A stretch of DNA of 64,000 nucleotides, taken from assembly GCA_947247005.1 (NCBI GenBank), contig OX365948.1, positions 13,753,455 to 13,817,454 of the forward strand. Reading direction: 5' to 3'. The stretch comes from Spisula solida (lineage: Eukaryota > Mollusca > Bivalvia > Venerida > Mactridae). A program made the position numbers and the translations under genes. Of the stretch, positions 1 through 15,100 are shown one piece after another. Each line of letters opens with the position of its first letter. The first letter of the stretch is position 1. The notes under the pieces are model-generated. The model did not search any database, was not told the origin of the DNA, and saw only the letters and a program-made list of their open reading frames with translations.

Positions 1-1707
1 GACATGAAAATGCACAAAAAAAGAACAAAATTACAAATTGTACAGTAGGAATTAATTACAGCATTTAATACAGGAATTATCACGCGTTTTATAATTGCAC
101 ACAGAAACTTGCCTTCAAAGCAACACATATTTTGCAGGTAAACTGAGATGAAAATGAAACTGAGACACTGAAATTAACAAAATACAACACGTTGGCTTTA
201 ATGTATGAATTCAAATTAAGAATTAATTACATTGTTATCAAATTCTATGTCAAAAGTTTTTTAAACATATATAATAAATGTTCATGTTGAAAATGATGCC
301 AATACTATAAACGCTTAAAATCAACAAAAAATAATCAAAAATTCAAAAACTGTTCATGAAAATAATATTCAATGCATTTTAACAATATTCGATGATCATG
401 TCATATAACATAACATGACAACTAGGTGGGGGTAACGGAGTATTAGAGACTATTTTACAAAATGTCAATTTTGTTTTATTATTCATTTTATTGATAATTA
501 ATTGCCACATAGAGCAATGCAAAGACTGGGGGTATAACATCTATACAATATTGATCTGGGTCTGTTCAGCCTTAATTTACTTAATTAATCATCCTAATCA
601 ATGAGCATTATTACCCACATAGACACATATTCAATACAAGCCACAGTTATAGTCTCTGCAACAATGCCCTCTTCTATACATTCTCAGACCAAAAATTTTC
701 AACAATAAATCACATTGGCATGAACGACTGATAAAAAATTCATTTCCCAAACTCTGAACAATTTTTCAATTCCACTGACAGATTATTATAGTAGCTTTTT
801 AAGCCAGTATGATGAATTATACTCAGAGACCTTTAGGTTACGATTTCTGCGAACAATTTCAATAGATTATGTTGTAAAAAGCTTTTGTTGTTGAAATTAT
901 CATACAATGTGCCCTCGCTTTGTGTTATTGAAGTTTATTTCTAGATAAAAGAGATTTTATTTAACACATGCAATACGGTTATCATAGAAGGCCAAACATC
1001 AAAGCACTGCGTTCTATTATAGCTTATCCAGGATAGGAAGTATAGAACAAACTTAATACATTAACTTTGGAACCCCAGTGTTTGGTTGTTCCGTTTGGTT
1101 TGTTCTGTGTCCCCTGCACAGTATTTCACTCTCAGTTAACCTGTCTTTGTCTCACAGATATAATGGAAAATCAATCCATCATGACCTGTTACATAATTTT
1201 AAAATGTGAAAAATTTAAAAAACAAAAAATATATGTGACAAAACTAACACAAGAGATATTACATATGTAACACTTTGATACAACACACAATAAAAGCAAA
1301 TTATCTTTTAAAGTTTTTTTATGCTAAGTGACAAAAGTTTCATCAAAGTACAGTCATTGCTCCCTGGTAGAAATCCAGCAATTTATATATGCCAGCAAAT
1401 TTTAAAGCTTGAATATTCAACAAAGAACAGGACCCAAAACAAAGCATGCCATAATGCCCATTTTCTGTGAATAAATTAAAAAACAATTTCAAAGTTTACA
1501 CAACCACTAACAAAATCACTCAAGGAAACATTACTGGTAAAGGAAGAAGCAACCTAATTACTGGGTAGCCATACAACAGCAGCTTGGAAAATAGCAGCGA
1601 AGTTGGTCCTACAACCAAACTAATGTTGAGCCTGGAAAGTTGGAAACCAGCAACATAGTCTGCCATGCTGCAGCCAATAACAAGGAGCAAGTTTGCAATA
1701 TAGTTTG

Positions 1708-2408
1708 CCTGAAAACCAATGCAGCAAACAGGGTGCAATGTTTACCATAGCCTGAAAACCATTGCAGCAAACAAGGAGCAATGTTTACCATAGCCTGAAA
1801 ACCAGCAGCAAACAAGGAGCAATGTTTACCATAGCCTGAAAACCATTGCAGCAAACAAGGAGCAATGTTTACCATAGCCTGAAAACCATTGCAGCAAACA
1901 GGGTGCAATGTTTACCATAGCCTGAAAACCATTGCAGCAAACAGGGTGCAATGTTTACCATAGCCTGAAAACCATTGCAGCAAACAGGGTGCAATGTTTA
2001 CCATAGCCTGAAAACCATTGCAGCAAACAGGGTGCAATGTTTACCATAGCCTGAAAACCATTGCAGCAAACAAGGAGCAATGTTTACCATAGCCTGAAAA
2101 CCAGCAGCAAACAAGGAGCAATGTTTACAATAGCCTGAAAACCATTGCAGCAAACAAGGAGCAATGTTTACAATAGCCTGAAAACCAGCAGCAAACAAGG
2201 AGCAATGTTTACCATAGCCTGAAAACCATTGCAGCAAACAAGGAGCAATGTTTACAATAGCCTGAAAACCAGCAGCAAACAAGGAGCAATGTTTACAATA
2301 GCCTGAAAACCATTGCAGCAAACAAGGAGCAATGTTTACAATAGCCTGAAAACCATTGCAGCAAACAAGGAGCAATGTTTACAATAGCCTGAAAACCATT
2401 GCAGCAAA
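1708..2408. repeat. 43-bp minisatellite, about 16 copies
   Basis: Units begin CCTGAAAACCATTGCAGC and continue with AAACAAGGAGCAATGTTTAC. Starts fall at 1708, 1751, 1794, 1835, 1878, 1921 and so on to 2388. Most units are 43 bases; four are 41 because TT is missing (CCAGCAGC). Two sub-variants (GGGTGC or AGGAGC; ACCATAG or ACAATAG) are distributed in blocks. Degenerate units extend upstream to about 1638. Stop-free minus-strand frames here are array artefacts. Confidence 0.95.
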
Positions 2409-3028
2409 AATAAAACTACTACCTGAAACCAGTAACAATAATGTAAAATACTAAAACAAATCAATTAGATTATACATGTAATTCACGTAAACCCAATGGG
2501 CATTACACATTTATACATTTATGGAAATGTCCTCATAAAATGTTTAGGAAAAGTGTTCACTTCCTCTCACACTATAAACAACAGGGAGTAAGACAGCTAT
2601 TTCAATTTGTGACTGTCAATCAATAAGATTATAGAGAGATTATAGGTGCGAAATGTTGTAGGATATTCACATTCAGAGACACTTTGACAAGCCATCTAGC
2701 CATTGTGGCAGATTTATACATACACATATTTCTACAAGTCAGGAAAACTATTATCATATACCATTGGAAAAGACAGAAAAATAGAAGGCATTTTTGTAAA
2801 AGTCTTGTGAAAATACAGACAGCAGTTAAAGGGGAAACAGGAACACAAAATCCTATAATGGACACAGTAATGTTTGACATTGATCAACATTAGATATCCT
2901 ACATGTTGTTCACTTAAATAAGCTTTAATTGAGTGGTCAAACACTAAGTGGTCAAATATTGAGTGGACAAACATTGGGGTCAGTCTGACTAGTTTCTTTG
3001 CTCATTGATTCTCCTTTCATAAAACAAA

Positions 3029-3172
3029 GGATAGTTCTTGCATATCCTCATATACTGGTGTTCTGTAAGCTGTCGTTACCAAGGTATCTGTGTGAGGAAG
3101 GATAGTTCTTGCATATCCTCCTCATATACTGGTGTTCTGTAAGCTGCCGTTACCATGGTATCTGTGTGAGGA
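3029..3172. repeat. two-copy direct repeat, about 71 bp
   Basis: A block starting GGATAGTTCTTGCATATCCT is repeated at 3029 and 3100, with a 3-base CTC insertion and three or so substitutions in the second copy. Confidence 0.9.
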
Positions 3173-3430
3173 GGCAATATTTGGTGAATTTAACACTCCC
3201 ATTTGCCTTTCAAACCAGATGACAGTTGTTAGCTATTCCATCATGGTACTCCTATAGATACCCACCCTTCATGCTTATCTCCTTTAATGCCTTTGTAATT
3301 GTCTATATGTATATGTACACAAGTTTCATTGTACTTTTAAAGTGACTGTGTGTACATTGTGACATTTTCTGCCGCGACTGTTCAGTCAGTTTTACCAGTA
3401 TTAGCATTATGTCATTGAATTTAATTTCAG

Positions 3431-3612
3431 ACAAGGCAAGTAAACAATATTCAATGCAGTATTTTGCCGGGTCATTCAGACAAGGCAAGTACACAATATT
3501 CAATGCAGTATTTTGCCAGGTCATTCAGACAAGGCAAGTACACAATATTCAATGCTGTATTTTGCCAGGTCATTCAGACAAGGCAAGTACACAATATTCA
3601 ATGCTGTATTTT
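3431..3612. repeat. 49-bp tandem repeat, about 3.7 copies
   Basis: Units beginning ACAAGGCAAGTACACAATAT start at 3431, 3480, 3529 and 3578, nearly identical to one another. The overlapping open frame is a repeat artefact. Confidence 0.95.
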
Positions 3613-6046
3613 TGCAAAGATCTGACAGCTTTATATTCTAACTGTACAACATGTACAACATGTCTCTGTTTATTTTGTGGTCAAATCCAAGCACACCAAT
3701 AATCAATAGATGGATGAGAAACGAGGTAATCTTCCCCAGTATAACCCACCTGAGCACCATCCATTGTTCAATACCGGACTTTCCTATAGAAATAATAATC
3801 ATGGGTAGCGGCCGTAATTATATTAAATCATTATAAAGCTGGGGTTCCCGACTCTAAGAGCGCGAATCCAGGGGCTACAAGGTATAATCAATGTTGATTA
3901 TTTCTGACGAGGGAGACGTAAATAAGAGTTCCTTTATTTGCGACTTCATTGAAGTAAACTAAACATTTAAGGTAAATTAACTTTAAAGGATGTGCCGTCT
4001 GCAATGATAAATTTTGCTAAACATTTTTATAATTATGTCCTCTGCTATTATTGAAATTATCCTACAAATTACATTAATTTTATTTGCTTAACTGCACTTC
4101 TCTATACAAAACTAAAATATTTAAAAGTAATTTCTCAAATTTTTTAGGTAGCATATATAGATTTATAGCACAAATAAACAATATAATTACTATGAACTGT
4201 TATTCCTAATCATTATCGACAGTAAGCTTTGAAAAAGGTCGCCACCATGAAAGGAAAAACATTTTAACTTTGTTTATGGAGGCCATTAAAGAAATTTTTT
4301 GACAATTTATTTTGAAAATGTCCCTTAACATGCGAGGCCAGCATACAATGGGTGTAAAATTCATCAATTTTTCCTGTCAAAATCCGTCCTCAAAATGCTT
4401 TTACATGCAAATTTTCGCAGAAGAACCGGAAGACAAAAGACAAAAAAGACATGTCACTTCATGATTTCACGTTAATGCAATCCACAGCGCAATTTTGCTG
4501 ATTTAAAACCCCCCAAAAAAACGTCAATTGATGTATTAAAATAATAATAAGAATGTTAAATGTGATTGTTTTGTTGGCAAAGTGATTTTGATTTTATCTT
4601 CAGGATAAAAGAAAAATATAATTTTGGAAGATTTAAACTTAAATCTATGTCAGACATTTTTTTGAAGTTTTTTTTATGAACTGAACAAACAGGCGAACAT
4701 TGAACCAGTCTAAAACCGACCATAAACACATGAAATAATAGACTGCATCAAGACACACAGACTGGTTCAAGTTTTTAACTCTCTAACCTGACCCAATGTG
4801 ACCCAGTCTACATAAAACACCCAGAGCTTCAGTAATGTAATTTATACAAATCATCTCCGTACAAATTTTTATGACTGCACTTAATTTGTGTGTAAATTTT
4901 CTCTCAATTTCCAACGACATTAACTTGTCCTGCAGTGCACGCGAGGACACTGGTCAAAGGAAAGGCCTGTCATAAACATGCCTGAACACTGGCCGATCAC
5001 ACTTGACCTCAGCGGTCAGTATTGACCCTAACGACCTTCTAATGAAAGGAGTGGTCAGTTCCCAGGATCGCAAGTTAATGATTCAGTCAGCAATTGATAT
5101 TTAAAACACTTTCTGGCAATTTTTATGCCAGTAAATCCGGAACAACAAAGATACATTGAACAAACACGAATAACATTAAAGACTCATTTAAGACAATGCC
5201 TTACAATGGTACACACAGTAAGAAATACAAGCACCCTCTCCTCACTTCCCCATGCTCATTCAAATGTTAAACTCTGTATATACAGCAAACTGCATGCAAT
5301 GTTTCTCCTATGTTTCTGATAAAATAATACAGCAGCACCCCTTTGAACAACAATCTCTCTTTAGCAACATTATTATTTTGTTACAGAAGTAACCATTTGT
5401 AGTAATTTGTACCTTTCCATAGCAACAACCTCTGTACAACAACCAACATTTGTATTTTCCAATGACATTTGATATGTAGCATGCTAAGGTGTGTGAGGTT
5501 GAACAGTAGAGTAAGCACAGAGCAAAAAAAATATAAGAAACAGAATTTCCAGAAAAAATAAATTCTCCGAAAATTATTTCAGGACAGTTTTAGAAATACT
5601 TACTACATCATTATAAGCAAGGAAAGACGCTTTGAAAATAATCTCAAATTTTATCTTGATTTTCTGAAAATAACTTTGGGACATATTTAGAAAGACTTCT
5701 GTTATAATAAGTTATAAACACTCAATGATGCATTTGAAAAAATAAATCTGCACATATTTTGTTTGTTGAATCAGAGGTTTGTTTGTTTGTTTATTTTAAG
5801 TACAGTATGGCTGTAGATGCAAAACATAACATCAAAACCCAATACACAGTGATGGTCTAGCTAGATACAGTCTTAATATACACACATAGATCTACATAAA
5901 ACATGACCAGGATGCAGATGAGTACAAGCAGACGTAAACTGCAGACTTCAATCATAGATGAACCACAAAGCCAAACAAGAAAACACAAGGCAAAAATAGG
6001 TGGGTGGGGTAAATTTGTTGGAAATACATGACAATGTTCACCGTAC

Positions 6047-6100
6047 CTGTTGAATTAGACGGTGACTGGAGGTCCATATGGGAACCTTGTGTACTAGTAG
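6047..6100 (-). CDS. eya: eya exon 11 (last exon in window)
   Basis: This 54-base, phase 1-1 exon (residues 406-423) has acceptor ATATCTTCAG and donor GTACGG. It encodes TSTQGSHMDLQSPSNST, similar in place and composition to the linker preceding the Eya domain (HSPSTPIKDSD in EYA1). The next exon must begin with two bases completing a Gly-type codon and should encode the start of the Eya domain. It was not found before base 1. Confidence 0.8.
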
Positions 6101-9100
6101 CTGAAGATATATAAAACATACATTGAAGCAGACCAAGGATTGTGACAAACTGACATGGAAAACTTAGGGTGTCCATAAAACAAACCTTACAAACGGACAT
6201 GGAGAACTCTGGGCATCCATAAAACAAACCTAACCGTTGGAATTCATCAAGTGAAACAGGTCCCACCTTTTGGTATGACTCTTAAGTCAAATATCATTTC
6301 CACAAACAGAAGCATGGTCCATTGGTTGAGTTAAAACGTAATGTTCCAGTTCATCATTATTTGAGAGACCTATAAGAGTCCTATAGGTTCCACATAAGAA
6401 GGCAATGCTTTCAATGTATCAAACTAAGTTGACATCGTATAGAAGTATATAAGTAAACTCTATATATCATCACCATAGTGAACTACATATACATACAATT
6501 ACTATAGTCTAACAATCAGGGGTCATACTGAAGCATAATGCCCAATCCTGAAAATAAGATACAAGTCTGTTTCTGTGCCATTAGCACACATCCATACACC
6601 AAAACTCTGTTTCAAAACTGCTTTACTGTTAAATTTCAGCTTTTGAAATTTCAAGTGATCATAACTTAGTCAATAATTTGATTTTTTTTCTGTCAAACTT
6701 GACTTTATTTTCTGCAGAAAAGCTTATTCTGTCTAATGCTGCAAAATCCAGAATATTTGGATTTGTAGGACCCCTGATGTGTATGACCCCTAAATAATCT
6801 TGTTACCACAGTAATCGTGACTTACCAGTAGTTCCATCGCCTGGAGGCAGGTCTAGTACGTAAGTGGGTGATGTTTGTGTAGGCACGGATGGTGTGGTCC
6901 CTGAGGGAGTGGTGGGTACATACTGGTATGGGTACGGATAGTAGGGGTTGGCTGCAGCCGCTGCCATCGCAGTATTGTAGCCGCCATATAATGAGGAGTT
7001 CTCCTGAAAAGTAAAATAGGTTTCATTTATTTCTGATTTCTAAAAAAGGTAGTCTCCATATTATTGGAAACTATCGAAGGGACTTTAAGGTTTTTTTAAA
7101 TGAATTCTGAAATAAAATTTGTGAAATTGATTAAATATCTTTAATTGGGTAAACCATATTCCTGGGTCCTATTCAAACGTAAAGGTTTCAGTATGATCTT
7201 TAACAGCGATTTTAAATGCTAATATCTGCACACTGGAAACTCAAATTTTATAAAATGAATCAACAACTCAGCACAAAAATGCCCCTTTGTTTGTCCTGTC
7301 TTAAAATAAAATCTTTCACGCATGTACGCTAAGATAGGAGAATAATTATATCATGATAAATATTCTTCAAGGTTGATAAACATCTCGGGTTATTAACCAG
7401 TCATCATGGAAACATATTTTCAGGAGAAAATTGAAAAAGTCTCCAGTCAGAATTATAGTGAAAGTAATTTGACAACATAATCCAGATTTTCATTTTGTTC
7501 CCTGATTTATGAATTGGGTCCCTTTACAGATGATTCCTGTCTTCTCCTTGCCCCCTTGAGTGAAATTTTCCGTCAAAAAACAAACAAGTTTTCCTGGCAA
7601 GCGGTAATTTAATTGAATGGGGATTATTTCCTTTTACAGCTGATAAAAATTTAAATAATTGATTTACCCCGGATAAACCCCGCTTGATATAAAGACTCTA
7701 TAAAGACTCGGATAGCCCTAACTGTTTTATGTTCGAAGCAGTGTGTTAAAGTAGTTCATACTCTCTTCTTCAATGAGTACCCAAATTTTTTATTGGGATT
7801 AGCTGAAGGACCCATTGTAGAAAATTGTGATAAAACTGATAAAATCCAAGCGTGACATATTTCTCAAAATTTGATCAATTATTATTAAGCCTTTGCCCCC
7901 AAGCCTCCGCAAAATGGCGTGAAATTGTAGAAAATAGTTTTTAACAAGAAATGATAGCCATAAAATTGGATTGGATTATTAAACGATAAAGCAGATAGTG
8001 GAAGTTCCGATTAAGATGGCCAGATATGTTTTATTCCCTTATACCATGTCATTTATTATAAACACACAGGTAGTATGAAAATATTATTTATACTTCATAC
8101 CACTTAGACTACCTTGATACATGAAATCAATTTATAAAATTATGAAGTTTGCAAGATAAATCTTGTCAGACAAGCGTCGTCAACTAATATCCATTTAGGT
8201 TTTATATTTTTTTCCATACACAGCGGGCAATTTGTAACATCGATGTGGGTTCAAGCCCTAGAAGCAATAAATATACAACACATGGGGTACATAAATATGT
8301 TCACACAAATCATTGCGGAACACACAAATCATTTGTGCCAACTCATAGAAATGACACATTTTTTCAAGGTAAAATGCAATTATTCACAAGGCATGGGGTA
8401 ACAATACATTACGCGCTGCGTCTCATTATCCAATGACGTAAACTATTCATTGTGACAGAAATTTATTCAGTGACCAATCTTTGACCTAGACAACAAATCA
8501 CTGTGGCGATATACAGCAGAATTGAGGGCGTAATAAATCGACTCCATCCAGCTGGATAACGGACGGACGTTTTTTCCACCAATTGTGTGTTCAATACCAA
8601 TCAACAAGTTCAGTATGTCTTTCAATCATTTTATGCGTTTTGAAGGTTGTTGTTGTTGTATATTTGCGAGTATTTCAAAGGATTATTAAACAGACTATTG
8701 GATGGAGAAATTTTCAACATGGAATAGAAACATTGACAAATCATACTAATCAGTAACGAGTTGTAGATGCAATAATGTTCATATAAAAAAGAATTACTTA
8801 AATAAGCCAATTTTACGAAAATCAGATTTTCTAACGAGGTCCATAAATCTGCCAACATTTTTTTTTAGTTCCCGAAATTGAGTTTCAGAAAAAACAAAAC
8901 CCCAGGTGCATATGTTGATAAACGCTGCAGAAAACTTTTGTGGTTTTTGAGATATGTACACCCAAAACATATTGATGCACCATCACTCGTCCAACACCCC
9001 ACAAAATTGGCGGAACATTTTTTTTTACAGTTCAAAATCAACAGGGTTAACAAATTGAACTTGTATATACACATCAAAGAAATGTATAGCATTGACATAC

Positions 9101-12100
9101 CTGTTGAGAATATACGGAGGATGTGCTGTTGTTTGTGCTACTCCCAAATGTGTTTGGACCTAAAATATAAACATAACAAAAATATAAGACCGGACATTAC
9201 AGTTTGTGGACAGTATAAAAATACGACTCAAAACATCATCAATACAGATAATATAAAGGTAAATGTACATCATACATAGAAAATGTTATCATACCATTAC
9301 TTCAAGTATATGAACCAATTTTGCTATCAAAAATATAAAATATACTCGTAATGAATTAAAGAACAATATTTTGAATAAAGGATAAATGTACATACTGTAT
9401 GAAAAACTGGCTTGTCCAGGCTGTGTGAAGTTGGTACCATACTGATATGTCGCATTTAATGGGGAATTCACTTTGAGAGATTTTACTGAAAAAAGAAGAA
9501 TTATTTTTTACTAATTCGGTTACCGTGCCGATTGCAACGTCAATTAAGAGGACAAGGGTATTGAAAGACTGAATATATTGACACCATTTTTCTGGTATTT
9601 TATACAGCTCTCTCAATCAAACCGCGCAACAGTTTGGCATTCTATATAATTGTGCAGCATTAATGCATTAGCTGGATTTATCATGATGTTTATATAACAA
9701 TAATTTGGTCATTAATCATAAATATGACACAACACACGTACACTACACCAAGTGTCACATCGCTAATCAGGGACAAATACTCGCTATGACATAACTAACA
9801 CGCGTGGAATATATTATCAAAGCTAGTACATACTATACAAGCATAACCCGGCCTACAGGAAGATAATTATCATACTGTCATTATCAGATATCCAGCCAGA
9901 GAAACAGTAGACTCGGGATTCTGATATCATGTAAAATGTCTATCAACGCATGTGAATCTATAGTGGAGTAATGACAATGTCAAGGAAAGCTGTATTATCC
10001 ATTTATCATTTTTTCTTGGTTGACTTATCGGTACCTTGAAAATTTCGTTTAATTACACAAAACAGATTGAAATCATTAAACCTACCAAGTGACAAACTGA
10101 CAATCACGCAAAAAATTAGCATAAGCTTCTTGAAGCAATTCAATAACAAATTATTACAGAGTTCAGGTAAGCTTAGTATTACCAGCAGCGATTTATGACA
10201 AGTTCTCGGTCCCATCATGAAATACCCCACATAACGTGTATTTATACCGTACACCAATGTACACTGGCTAATTTTCAATCACCGTGCTGTGCTAGGCACC
10301 CATATTAAAGTAAACAATTATATCGTTGTGCGCATTCAGGATAAAATTTATTCAATGTTTTTGGATTGTGATGTGATGACTATGATTGATCATTGAGCGC
10401 TCCAGCTTCTTAGATTTGATCACATCTTTCGTTTCAGTCAATCTCAATACCTGTCAACTATCTAACAATCCACAATCACTTTAGCAACCTTAGAATAAAT
10501 TTAAACGTGGATAAAGAAATGGATTTTTTAATATTACAAAAGAGAGCAATTTATTTCACAATCGCAGTAAACATCTACAAAACATTTACCCCATGCCCCC
10601 CCCTCACACGACATTACACATAAATACCCATAGGCAATTCATTCATACAGAAATCTAACCAACGACGTTACACAAACACTGACATACATACAACACATAG
10701 TTTCCTCATATTATACATTAACACAGGATATCACAAATGGTGATTGAATCAGCAGCCAGAAAATGACATGGAACGAATAATTCAATTACAAACAGTATGT
10801 TACACCAAATTATAAAACAATGCCGCATGTCTATTGTAAACCATTAACAATATTCAACAGCATACAATGGATTTCAATAAACAAAACAAGGAGTTAGGTT
10901 GACTGATAATATCAACATAATCGCTCACAGTCCATTATGACAAACATAACTTCCAAGAAACAATGGTTGAGAATTATCTCTCAATCTTCAAATTAATAAA
11001 CCTTACAGCTGTGACCGTAACATGCAACATAAATAAGGTACCACCACAACAGAAGTTGTCAGTCCTACTATCAATTATAGTAGACAAACACTCAGGAGCC
11101 GTATTCAACAAATGTCACCCAGCGTGCAAACCTCCTTCAGATTTATTGATTAGTATATACATCAATCCCTGCATGTAAGTCAGGTTCAAACTTACTCATT
11201 ATTTACAACAATTTTAAAACAAGCTCATAACACATTCCATGTACATCATTCCAAGAATGGAACAAATATTCTCACAAAGACTATAACTCTTGATGACTAC
11301 TCCTGTTAACTAACCATTGAGTTAAACAACACTGCAATTCTCAAAATGAAACACCATAGAAGGCATGCAAGATATGCTGCTTTCTTTTAATTCTGTAAGG
11401 AATTACACAACAGACCATATAGATGAAGTTCGTGGTAAGAAAGAATACATACTATCTCCTGATGGTGGGTATGATGGCATGTAACTCTGTGCCGTTGGAT
11501 TGTTATAGAACGCCATGTTCTGACTGTATGCCTGCATGGTTGTAGGCGTGTCCGTACCCGGCGTATCTGCTTCTGTAGTTTCTGACGTTGACGGTGCGGC
11601 GGTATCTGATGTTCCCTCGTTGGCGTTTTCTGATGATGACGATGAAGGTGCTTCGCTCGATGGAACTTGAACAATATGAGGATATGATACAGATCTAGAA
11701 CTGAAACATAATTTTATAATATAAATATACATTAATGTCACAATATTATACAACAATTGTACATTTTTTTTCCTGACCCTCTTGTTATGGTCAGAAAATA
11801 GGACCTTTCATGGCTCCGAAATTGAAGAAACTTGTCATACAAGCGAAAAATACTAAGACCAAGCAGACACAAGCTTCAAACTTATATTACAGGAAAAGCA
11901 GGAGTGCAGCATTCAGGAAGGGTACCCACATCCAGGGAAAACAGCACTATGGGTTAAATGTTAAATTCACATATTATTCAGACCTTGCCTGAATCCAGAT
12001 CACTGAATAGTTCCAATGACAAAACATCAAGACTAGACAAGGAGAATGTCCATATAAGCTTAGATTTAGGAAACCCGAAAAACTTTGACAACTAGTCCAG

Positions 12101-15100
12101 ACATCTTCAAGGTATAGCACACAAACAAAGCTAAAAAATTCAGAAAATGTCATAATATTATTGAAGCTTACCATGATGGCTATGCCAAATTATTTTCTGA
12201 CATGCCAATATGAACAAGTATAATGAAAATTTATGTATTTGTTCCGACATAGTTCGTTCCCAAGGCAGTCAAAAGCCATAAAACAAATAATTTGGAGAAA
12301 TTTCGATGTATTATTCATGACTAAATTAATCAGATTTAAACCTAAGTGGGCAGAGAGGTGTAAATAGCTAGGATCAAGTTTTCAACAATTCTAAGAAAAC
12401 TGAAAATATATTTCCATCAAAACAGTCTAGTGACATGCTTCTATATCTATATGACACATTTATAAACAACGAATAAATTTTCCAAAATATTTCAGTTTAG
12501 ACGGGGAAAATATTTGGCAGGCTGTCTTTAGAAGTCAAAAGGTGAATGCATACTTGTCTCTGTGACATTATAAGGAGCATGCATACTTGTCTCTGTGACA
12601 TTATAAGGAGCATGCATACTTGTCTTTGTGACATTATAAGGAGCATGCATACTTGTCTTTGTGACATTATAAGGAGCATGAATACTTGTCTTTGTGACAT
12701 TATAAGGAGCATGCATACTTGTCTCTGTGACATTATAAGGAGCATGCATACTTGTCTCTGTGACATTATAAGGAGCATGCATACTTGTCTCTGTGACATT
12801 ATAAGGAGCATGCATACTTGTCTTTGTGACATTATAAGGAGCATGCATACTTGTCTCTGTGACATTATAAGGAGCATGCATACTTGTCTTTGTGACATTA
12901 TAAGGAGCATGCATACTTGTCTTTGTGACATTATAAGGAGCATGCATACTTGTCTTTGTGACATTATAAGGAGCATGCATACTTGTCTCTGTGAAATTAT
13001 AAGGAGCATGCATACTTGTCTTTGTGACATTATAAGGAGCATGCATACTAAGTCTTGTCTCTGTGACATTATAAGGAGCATGCATACCTGTCTCTGTGAC
13101 ATTATAAAACTCATGCATACTTGTCTCTGTGACATTGTAAGGAGCATGCATACTTGTCTCTGTGAAATTATAAGGAGCATTATACTTCCCTCTAAGTGGG
13201 AGGTCATTGGCCAACCTGGCTGGGGGGAAAACAACTGACGACACACTTATGACATTCTCAGTCAAACACACACCACGTAAGAAGCACATACAGGTAGATC
13301 ATGAATTTAAATGATTTAATATGATCCAGAATTTCTGCAAATATAATCAAAACTCTAAACTTACCTGTTTAAAAAATTGGCAATGAAGTTTGGATTATGA
13401 AGATCAGCTAATGTTTTATTTGGATCACCTGAAAGAAACAATAATATTGATCATTATAAGGTATAAACAGACAGTTTACGAGGGGTATAAACAGTCAGTT
13501 TACAAGGGGTCCAGAATGTGACATTGACTACTGTCATTATGGGTGTCTCCAGTATGTTACTAACCACAGTTTGTAGCAGTGGTACAAGATAATATGACAA
13601 ATAGAATTGATACTATTAAGCTAATGCTGTATTCCAATGGTATATTCCAACAGTCCTTGTCAGATAACACTGTAAAAGTTACATATAAAACAAACCAAGT
13701 AAACAAGATAGAAAACACTCAATCTCACCATTCTGACTAACTATTTGAATTACCCTTACAAAGTGATACTCACTGCATTCAATTTTTTATGTGCAAAATT
13801 CCACATTTGTACAACATTCTATTTTAATCATTCAATTTCCAGTAGAATATTTACTACAACAATTACTAGCAGACGATGTGACAAGGACAGCATAGTAAGG
13901 TAAATCTTTTGGCAATATATTAAAAGTACAACAATTCAATCAGTATTTAATTGGTCTGTGTAAATAAATAAAACATTGCCACCCTCCTCCTCTGAATCCA
14001 TGCATTGTAACTCAATTAATTAACAGAGAAAGAGATTTTATAAGAAGTTTAAATTTATGAAATCAGCAATAAAACTGTAACTACTACATGCATACATGAA
14101 ACTGATCTGGTGAAACAGAAACCCAATCTACGAGACTGGCCTACACAGATACAGACTCATTTTCAATCAAACTATAATAATGTTATGCAAACCACAAATC
14201 ATGCAATTGGTTTACAAGTAAAATAATACCAAATGAAACAACAATTTTTTCAAGATTTCCTTCTTGATTTCAAATTTGTCGAGATAGGATTTCACACAAA
14301 CAAGTGTAACCGTTTAAGCAATGAAATAAATGAATGTAAAACTATCTCCATTTTGTAATGTATATTTCCTTGCTCCTTGTACACTGATACACAAAATGCT
14401 ATAACTGATACCTTGGACAAACATACTGTAGACACACCAAACCTTCTGTTTAGCCATAGTTTGCTATGTCATGATAAATTGACAAAATTACAGAATAAAT
14501 TGTACGAAAATTTATCAAACAATGAGGAGGGCAAAGGTGTATTACATGAATACCATTTAATAAAAGCCTGCAAAACTAGGTGATGATATATATTGCCAAA
14601 AGAGCAGCCAAATCACTTTTAATTTATACACAGTTCCAACAATTAAAGCTAGGGTAGTCAATGTTGAAGATTTTGGCTGAATCACAATGAAATATAGTGG
14701 TATAAGAAAGGACCTTGCGGATAGCCATCATCATTTTAGCTGTATGGTACTGCATCTCTACATCACATACAAATTCATAGAAATATTACTATAATAACAA
14801 TGTTCAAAACTGAAATCCTAACAGTTGTGACTAGTCGAGTGAAAGTTGCACACATGGTTCAAGACAAGGGAAGTTTTTTCCAGGTATAATTGCTGATTAC
14901 TGCAGCAACCAGCAAAACGAGAACAATGTCCGTGAATCATACATTGCATTCCAAATTAACACCTTTCCTTCCGTAACAATGACAAGAAACATTGTCTCAT
15001 TACAGTAAAATCATCAAAACAAGACAAGGGTTGGTCGCTGCACAAAAATTCTAACAAAATCAATATAGCCTCCTGTACTTAATGATGTGGGTAGAATCGG

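Larger units (their letters stand above)
1..6046. other. eya intron 11, 5' part; no exon seen
   Basis: AT-rich DNA with no convincing coding exon. I searched the minus strand for Eya-domain motifs and found none. It contains two tandem arrays (listed separately), a two-copy 71-bp repeat and otherwise unremarkable sequence. Confidence 0.6.

Noticed and set aside
5952..6266. 104-codon minus-strand frame overlapping eya exon 11
   Set aside because: The frame runs through intron on both sides of exon 11; only the 54-base exon is supported by splice sites and phase.
8225..8275. tRNA B-box-like GGTTCAAGCCC
   Set aside because: No A box at proper distance and no cloverleaf could be drawn.
12528..13289. 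Open frames of 230-253 codons on both strands
   Set aside because: They are translations of the 33-bp tandem array and share its 11-residue period, with no start context or homology.
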